NCBI GenBank assembly: GCA_019916065.1
Contig: CM034239.1
Coordinates: 36,728,419-36,792,418 of the forward strand
Origin: Vitellaria paradoxa
Lineage: Eukaryota; Streptophyta; Magnoliopsida; Ericales; Sapotaceae
Reading direction: 5' to 3'
DNA length: 64,000 bases
A model generated the notes under the pieces. The model saw nothing but the letters and a program-made list of their open reading frames with translations. It was not told the DNA's origin and searched no databases. The translations under genes and the position numbers were made by a program. Shown one piece after another: positions 57,148-64,000 of this stretch (its first letter is position 1; the number at the start of each line of letters is the position of its first letter).

Positions 57148-58990
57148 TTTGAACTATAACCAAAGTCTAAAATTTGATGGAGATAAGTTTCAACCAAGTA
57201 CCACTCCTTGCCTTTTCCTATGTTACCCATTTGATCACAAAACTAATAAAGTTTTCGACCTTGCCTATAGAAAAGTTTTTTCCCTCGAGATGTTTCCTTT
57301 ATTAAGAATGTGTTTCTGTTTCATGATGTTCCTTTTCCGTCACCTAGAAAACTAATATTGTCTTTACCAGTTTTGGAAGTTCATGTGAGTATTCCACCTC
57401 TGGATACTAGTGTCCTAAACTCTGAGCCTAACCCCTTCCCCTTCCCTTTCCTTAAATGTTCTGCCTCCACCTACTAGCCCTCGACGTTGTTCTACCATCA
57501 CTCGTCTTTTTCACTTTCTTGACTTCATATGCCCCACCCTACTTGAGGTGACTATCACACCTCTCATATCTCATCTAAATTCCATATGTATTTTTAATCC
57601 TATTTCTAACTTTATTTCTTATTATAAATTATCTCCACCATATGTTTATTTTGTCACTTTTTTGTTTTAGACTATTGACCCTAATAGTTACTCTTAAATT
57701 ATCAAATCACCACATTACATGGGATGCTATGACATATAAGATCTAGTCTTTGAATCTAATCACACTTGAGAGTCTTGTTCCTCTTTCTCCTTGTAAGAAG
57801 CCCATTAAATAGTTTTTCAAAATTAAACTTAATGCAAATGGATCCATTGAGTGACATAAAGCTCATCTTGTCACCAAGAGTTATAAACAAATTGAAAGCC
57901 TTACCGACTGTGACACATTCACTCCCATTGTAAAGCTTGTAATATACATTCTTACACTTGTCGTTGCATGTGGATGGCCTCTACATCATTTGTATGTACA
58001 TAATACCTTCCTTCACGTGGACATACACAAGGAGGTGTATGTACATATCTCCTCTACCAGGTATTGTGTTAAGGGGGGACATATTTGTCAGTAGTTTTAT
58101 AAATTTTCCTCTATGCTACTTTCTACTGGAGTTTGACAGGCAGATGTTGATCATTCTCTCTTCACTTGCTCGTGAGATAAATCTTTCACGGTAGTTTTGG
58201 TATATATTGTGATATTTTGTTGGTAGGTAATAATTTGGATGCTCGCACTCTCTCAAAGCATCCTTGGCTTATTGTTTCAAGATCAAAGGTCTTAACAAGC
58301 TTAAGTATTTTCTAGGATTAAAGATGACTCAAATCACCTTCTGATGTTTTTGTTAATTAGTGCAAGTACCTTCAAGACATTTTGGATAAAACAGATCAGT
58401 TAATTCTTGCTTTGCCTTGTTTTCTAAGGAATATAATCTTGAACTTTTGGTCGATGGTAGAGAGACGCTTGCTAATCCTAGTCTTTATTAGGTTTGATTG
58501 GATGCTTCGTCTACTTGACAATCACATGCCCTAACATTTACTTTTTGGTTGACCTTTTGAGCATATTTCTTCATCTTCTCCGTGAGCCTCTCTATCAAGT
58601 TGCTCTCTCTTCATTATTTGAAAGCCACTTCTGGACATGGTATATTCTTCTTTATTAGTTGTGATTTTTTTGCTCTATAATTGTTCTGATTTAGATTGTG
58701 TGCTATCACACCATTCATCGTTCGACTATTTGTTTTGTTATCATGCTTGGTACAAGCCTTATTTCTTGGTACTTAAAGAAGTTATTAATTTGTCACTCAT
58801 TCACAAAAGCAAAATACAGGTTTTTATTTCCAGCACTTATGAGATGGTTTGACATAATATACTTCTTTTTAACTCAAGTGTTTTTAAACACCATCCTATC
58901 GCTCTTTATTGTGATAGTGAGGCCTCTCTCCATATTACACAAAATCTAATATTCCATGAACTCGATGGAATATGTTGTAATTAATTGTCA
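57148..58990 (+). pseudogene. decayed Copia pol fragment (integrase end, RT, RNase H)
   Basis: Plus-strand homology in shifting frames: CLFLCYPFDHKTNKVFDLAY near 57210 (post-integrase region), KLNANGSIE and HLVTKSYKQIESL near 57840-57900, VACGWPLHHLYVHNTFLHVD near 57965-58020, FLGLKMTQITF-like text near 58310, and RNase H ALYCDSEASLHITQNLIFHE near 58900-58960. Multiple stops and frameshifts. It is a different Copia lineage from the 26.7-kb element and far older. LTRs were not found. Confidence 0.75.
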
Positions 58991-60540
58991 CTCAATCCAT
59001 AAAAAATGTAAGGTTGTTTTGATCCTTCCTAATACACAAATTTTCTCTCGTTACATAACCTAAAATTTCATATTCTTTGATCTAGAAGTAGTTCATATTT
59101 TAATTTTTTTTTTTCATTCTGTATGATTTTTTTTTCAAATTCAAATTTTTTTTTATAACTTTTAAAACATGTTATTCACATATATAAAATAAAATTCAAA
59201 AAATTACAAAAAAATGCTTAAAAATAAAATAATCCACGTGAAAAAAAACTAATTTTTTTCAAATAAGCTAATTTTTCACCCATACGTGATTTTTTTTTTT
59301 TTTTTACATTTGTTTTTTTTTTAAATGTAGATAACATGCTTCAATCTATTTAAAAAAAAATCACAGTTTAATAGAAAAAAAAAGTCATATAAAGCAAAAA
59401 GTAACCAAGAAGGAAAAAGCCTAACTTCTTTCGTGTGGGAAATCTTGGGACTTGGTCAACCAATCCAAAATATCAACAAACGACCCTTCTTTTGGAGCAT
59501 CATTGGCCAAGTAAAATTCAATACCCATGTCGTTCAAAGGTAAAATTTAAGTTTAGTGGCTATAATTTTATTACCGATCAAGAACTTCAACAAATAATAA
59601 ATGATACAAAGAGAATCCCCACCCCCCCAACCAATTAAAAAAAAAAAAGATCAATAGAAACAACTATATTCATCTAGAAAGAAAAAATGTCAAAAACAGT
59701 AGTGAGACATGAATTGAACTAGCAATTCCCTCAACCATGCAATTTGTTAATTACACTAAAGCTCCGCTTGTTTCAAGACAAATTGTTTCTCGAGAAATAC
59801 ATTTACTCATGTTTAAAAAGCGTCCACATGTAACACCAAAAAATATATAACAATTACTTGCCATACAACGGTATTTCCCGCAAACAACTGTCAACAAAAA
59901 CAAGATACGAACAAAGTAACACAAACACCTCTTTTTCTCATTGAACAACATAGCAGCCAAGACTCTTCAATACAAAATTTCCTAATCTCAATTACATCAG
60001 GGCACTGCCAAGCAGTCAGGAAAGAAGGTTCATCTGTACAAGCTATCTTTACTTCCTTTTCTGACTGCTAAACTCCCATTCTAAGTATTATGTTCAAATC
60101 TCAAAACCCAGAAGCAGGCCGATACAAGCTGGACACCATATAATGTCTAAACACATCTGGATCTCATAATAACTAATTTTATCTAACACCCTTCTGGATT
60201 AGGGTGATGTTTGCATGCCCCTTCTCATACAAGTCTGCAGAAGGAAGATATGTCTTTCTTTCAATCAGAATTGGATGCATAGGTGCATATTACAAGCATT
60301 GCAATTTCTTATGCTTAAACCTAATTCAGGGAAGAATGCAGAATTCCAATGCAACAAAGCAAGAACAGAGAGCACCAAGATATATCAAACAGAAGGGTTA
60401 TGTACATATTTTCCTGCTCCCTCTCATTATGTACTCAGCAAGTGATAATGTGATGTAGAATGGATATAAACCTGGTAAAAGTTGCTGATACCTCTCCCTG
60501 CTCATGCAGACACCATAAACCAAAAGCCATGACTAGCATT
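58991..60540. other. intergenic and probable AHK2 3'-transcript region
   Basis: 58991-59950 is AT-rich with no gene. 59950-60540 has higher, gene-like complexity and no T-runs. It may be the distal 3'-UTR exon of the minus-strand histidine kinase, since a good acceptor (CCCTTCCAG|GAATGC) opens at 60541. Confidence 0.35.
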
Positions 60541-61574
60541 CCTGGAAGGGAAAAAAAGAAACAAAATTAAAAGGTATAATTAATGTTGACAACTTAAATG
60601 AAAATTCATAAGCGGGCCAAAAAAAAAAACAGAGAGAGAGAGAGCACAAACACAAACATGCATGAAGGCAGGGCTACAAGTTTTGTTTTTTTTACAATAG
60701 AAGGAAGTTTCTCACTAAATACGTTATACTCATGCTTCATTTTTAAGTTTTTAACTCATACACTGAGTCTGAATATGTCGAAACCTGATAAATGTAGGCA
60801 TGACATAATCTTGCAAAGGTTCCCCACCAACTGAAAAGACATGAATATTTTCTTTTTTGTTACCACCTCATATAAAAAGGTCCATAAATAAAGCTCAAGC
60901 CAAATTAGAGAACTAACTATATATACGACGACATTGAGAAAGGCGATGATTTGAAAGCCGGACTGTTGTAGGAGTACATCGGATTAATAGGGCCTAGGTT
61001 TAAAAATTGAATGAAGAAAGCAACAAGAAAGCAAGAAATCAACACAAAGGATTTAATGTGGTTCAGCCAGATTACTTACATCCACAACAGTTGAAATATT
61101 TTTCTTATTAACTACAAAATCCTTTGTAAGGTTACATAGTACAAAACACATATATATACTAAAAAACTTTGATCCTGTTAATAAGACCAAAATATCCTTA
61201 CTATACCGCGGGGGGCTACGCCCCCACACCTCCCATGTCCGCTCCGTTACGTGAGCGGGCCTAACGGCCTGCTCACTACGCTCACTACATTCTACTTCGG
61301 AAACTCTCCGTTCCTTCCTAGTTCTTCAGTTTGAATATGAACCACATATCACAACATATTCCAAGCTTTCTAATCGTTAAGAAACGTATTTGTTAAAAGT
61401 AGGAATGCTGTAGGAGTACATTGGAACAGGACCAAGGTTTAAAAAGAATGAAGCAAGTCAGGAGGCAGTAAGCTTTCCGTTGGTGCATAAAGAAATTGTA
61501 AAATATGAAGTGCCAGAACAGTAAATTCAAGAGCTAAAGCATTGCATTCAACGATATAATGTTAAGAAATTACC
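60541..61574 (-). other. candidate 3'-UTR intron of the histidine kinase gene
   Basis: On the minus strand a donor ATATG|GTAATTTC at 61574 and an acceptor TTTTTTTCCCTTCCAG|GAAT at 60541 would define an intron of about 1 kb, starting about 180 nt after the stop codon. It would contain the repeat at 60961-61457. Unconfirmed by any coding constraint. Confidence 0.35.
60961..61457. repeat. 50-bp direct repeats flanking a retroelement-like insert
   Basis: TGTAGGAGTACATCGGA then CTAGGTTTAAAAATTGAATG at about 60965-61015 recurs as TGTAGGAGTACATTGGA then CAAGGTTTAAAAAGAATG at 61410-61452. The interval holds AGGATTTAATGTGGTTCAGC, a motif found in many plant LTRs, and a GC-rich CCGCGGGGGGCTACGCCCCC stem near 61207. 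Probably a truncated LTR or small TRIM-like insertion. Confidence 0.45.
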
Positions 61575-61756
61575 ATATAAGGGAACAAAAAAAGAATACA
61601 GCTAGGAAGGGTCTGCCATGATGCCTCATAGCTGTAGAGAATCTGTCGTAGGTTTCCCAAATTGCTTTGGGCTTTAATCCGAAAACAATTTGGGTTGAGC
61701 GCTTTGGTGAATCACCAACAAATGACAGAGGCTGTATTAGTCACCTTCCCATTCAA

Positions 61757-63009
61757 TCAACTGGATTCAAAAAATCTTGCCACTGCTGAATAAAGCTGCT
61801 CTTCTTCAAATGGCTTAGATACATAATCATCCATGCCACACTTCTTGCACTTCTCATTGGTAGCTTGAATCACATCAGCCGTCATTGCCAATATTGGAGT
61901 GTGCCAAGAGGTCACATTACCAAACATCTCAGTTGATGCTTCATCAGATTCGATTCTTTCATTAACCTTGTGCTCAAGATTACGTATTAGTCGTGTAGCT
62001 TCAAACCTGCATGAAAGAGGCAAACAATGCTTTAATTACATCGTAGTTATAAACAACCAAACTAAAAACCAGCTCTAAGAGATGGTGTCAATTAAATAAA
62101 ACGCAAAGCCTAAAAGCATTAATCATCCATCAGCTCTCCACTTATTCATTTCTATTGATTATATGGCTACTGATGGTATGGATCAGTCTGGTCAACCACA
62201 GTTGTGCATCATTAATTTGGTTATCACTGAGAAAATGTCATTACATTAGTGTTACATGTCAACATTTTCCAATGAAAAAACCAACTGATATCAACATTAT
62301 CCAGGTTTGAAAATCATAGCCAGTATCATCAGAACAGGCCGAATTTTGCCTTGGAGATCCAGAGTGGGACCATGAAAGTTGTCCATGGTCCTCTCGTGCA
62401 AGAAGTTTAAAATTGTCAACAATTCTTGATCCACAAGCATGCCATTGTACACTGTTGCATTATTTACACTCCAAAATAGGGGAAATCAGGAATCTTGAGT
62501 AGATAAGTTATTACCCATCCATTTCTGGCATTTGTAGATCCATGAAGCAAGCATCAAAGTTATGGGGAGGTTTAAGCATTGCTAAAGCAGCCTTTCCACT
62601 ATCTACGCAAGTAACAATTGCTCCATACTTCTTTAAAGCACCTTCTGCCACTCTTCTGTTAACAACATTGTCGTCCACCACCAAGATTCGCTTGCTTCTA
62701 AGAAGGGTTCCGAGAGTTGATGGTTTTCCTCTATTTAGCTGCCTCTTGCCAATTCCAAGCACTTCTTGGAAATTGGAAATTAGCATACTTAATCGAAGAG
62801 GCTTCCTTAGCACATCATCCACTAAACCAGCCGATTTAAGTTCATTGCACTTGGCAAGGTTTATAGAGGTGGCCAATAAAAATATTTTTGGCATGCCTTG
62901 TGGGGCTTCTGTTCTGCCATTTGGTCTGAGCTCTTTGAGCAGATGAGGGAATGGAAGAGTGGTAGCCATATCTTTGTCAACAAGAACCATAGCAATATGT
63001 GATGATAAA
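61757..63009 (-). CDS. AHK2: cytokinin receptor histidine kinase, AHK2-type, last two coding exons
   Basis: Two exons are seen: 63009-62515 and 62006-61757 (stop TGA or TAA class at 61757-61759), joined in phase by a GT-AG intron; the 5' exons lie beyond the window. The first gives the end of the receiver-like domain (HIAMVLVDKDMATTLPFPHL to NFQEVLGIG) and then the true receiver: acidic pocket ILVVDDNVVNRRVAEG and phosphoacceptor Asp in FDACFMDLQMPEMDG. The second completes it with ILAMTADVIQA and the conserved Lys in DDYVSKPF. ALKKYGAIVTC, KAALAMLKPPHNFDACFMDL and the ending LYSAVARFFESS fit AHK2 better than AHK3 or AHK4. In that family the protein is an ER/plasma-membrane CHASE-domain cytokinin receptor that passes phosphate to HPt proteins. 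Key residues are intact. Confidence 0.88.
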
Positions 63010-64000
63010 CTGGACATAATAACCAACAAAAATCATCAGCAAGATCAAAAAAACTACACAATACCATATAGCGAAGGCTATTCAAAATTCCAAATTCAAA
63101 TGACCTACCATCATCACTTCAGTAATAGTATAACAATAATGTGTACTAGTCACATGGAGAAACATTAGGAATAAAGGGGATAAAAATAAAACAAACAAAG
63201 CAAACAACAGTGCAGCAGCAATGAAGCTCACATTTGTCTACACAATCAGGATTCAAAGCTTAAGAAACATTGCACCATGTCTACAATTAATATTTAGACA
63301 TAATTATGATGGTTTTCACATCCAAAATTTTTATTTCCTCTAAAAAGATGATATGGCTGGACTTGTAGGAATACTTGGACAAATTTAGATGATGGAGCAG
63401 CCTAATAGGATGACTTTAAACATGGACACTTGGCATTTCAAGACAAGATCAAGAGGTGATGATGGAAGTTATCCCAAGGACACATGGTAGTGTAGGAGAA
63501 AGGTAGTTTCCCATAATATGAATGTAATTACTGGTATTTAGGGGAAGCTATTAGTCTTGTATCCTGTATATGTATAAAGCATTATGAATGGATCCTTCAA
63601 CACTTGATCAATAAAAAGTTTGGATTACTCATTCTGTCTTCAAAGAGATGCTTCACAACTTTGTCACTACCAAGGTAAGTGTACAGATCTTTCTTTTCCA
63701 TCATTCCATCACTTTATTCATTGTTTCCAATGAACCAGTTGTAATTCAGTCTTCTCTTTCAAGTCAATTATTATTTCTTTTTAAATTATTACTAAAACTG
63801 GTGTTTTGACAAGGTCATAAAAATTGCTACGAATAAACATACTACATTACGATTAGAATAGAAAGTTAATTGAACTTGAAGTCATGCACAGTTATTTCAT
63901 ATCAATGTATTTGTATCTACAGATTCCATATGGCTCTTTGAAGGATGAATATTAGTGTTTTACCAAAAGGTCTCTGCTTTTAGGAGGTCTGCTCCTCTCC
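63010..64000 (-). other. histidine kinase intron, with an LTR-like remnant
   Basis: No exon recognised. About 63350-63690 has an LTR-like layout on the + strand: TGTATATGTATAAAGC (TATA-like), then ATCAATAAAAAGT (polyadenylation-like), and a complexity unlike the flanking intron. Ends not defined. Confidence 0.35.

Noticed and set aside
1..64000. CRISPR arrays, prokaryotic operons or phage-defence systems
   Set aside because: No regularly spaced repeats of CRISPR type and all genes are plant nuclear genes with spliceosomal introns or plant retroelements.

Overview
The window is a piece of a plant nuclear chromosome, most likely from a dicot. The evidence is intron-rich plant genes with GT-AG introns, F-box/FBA genes, a two-component cytokinin receptor, very AT-rich spacers, and a dense layer of Copia, LINE, CACTA, Helitron, MULE-like, hAT-like and SINE sequences. 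There is no operon structure, CRISPR array or bacterial replicon. The species cannot be fixed from sequence alone.

Region by region. 1-10.6 kb is an F-box neighbourhood: the 3' end of an F-box-associated-domain gene (+, 1-537), a related frameshifted F-box pseudogene (-, 2048-3322), and an intact single-exon F-box/FBA gene (-, 9232-10443) whose upstream region carries a 59-bp duplication with a TATA-like motif in each copy. A decayed solo LTR lies between them (about 4494-5390). 10.6-25 kb has no intact gene. It holds MITEs, an unrecognised frameshifted coding remnant (12797-13269), a 1.24-kb fold-back MULE-like element with a near-perfect 9-bp target duplication and a tRNA-type SINE nested inside it, a pair of old direct repeats, and a non-autonomous CACTA-type end region packed with ACCAATTGGT palindromes.

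25.6-37.9 kb is a retrotransposon block. A full-length 11.1-kb Copia element of Sirevirus type lies on the minus strand (26719-37865): PBS for initiator tRNA-Met, gag, pol, an extra third ORF, and PPT. Its two LTRs differ at roughly 34 positions. An inverted solo LTR of a related family (about 25626-26689) abuts its 3' LTR with only 29 bp between. All coding parts are broken by nonsense or frameshift changes, and one integrase catalytic Asp has become Asn. 38-43.3 kb is AT-rich repeat sequence with Helitron-like termini and a large TIR element.

43.6-54.2 kb is a complete minus-strand SDA1 gene (ribosome biogenesis factor). I resolve it into 15 exons encoding 841 aa, with every junction in phase. 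Its 3.7-kb first intron is a transposon graveyard: an RTE-type LINE (+), an L1-type LINE (-), and a hAT-like TIR element inserted in the second LINE with a perfect 8-bp target duplication. 55-59 kb holds a MITE, a Helitron-like element and a heavily decayed Copia pol. 61.7-63.0 kb holds the last two coding exons of an AHK2-type cytokinin receptor histidine kinase (-), running off the right edge and possibly with a 3'-UTR intron.

The cellular genes are functionally unrelated: ubiquitin ligase adaptors, ribosome assembly, cytokinin signalling. Nothing here looks like a new multi-gene system. The most informative material is the nested transposon stratigraphy and the inverted LTR pair.
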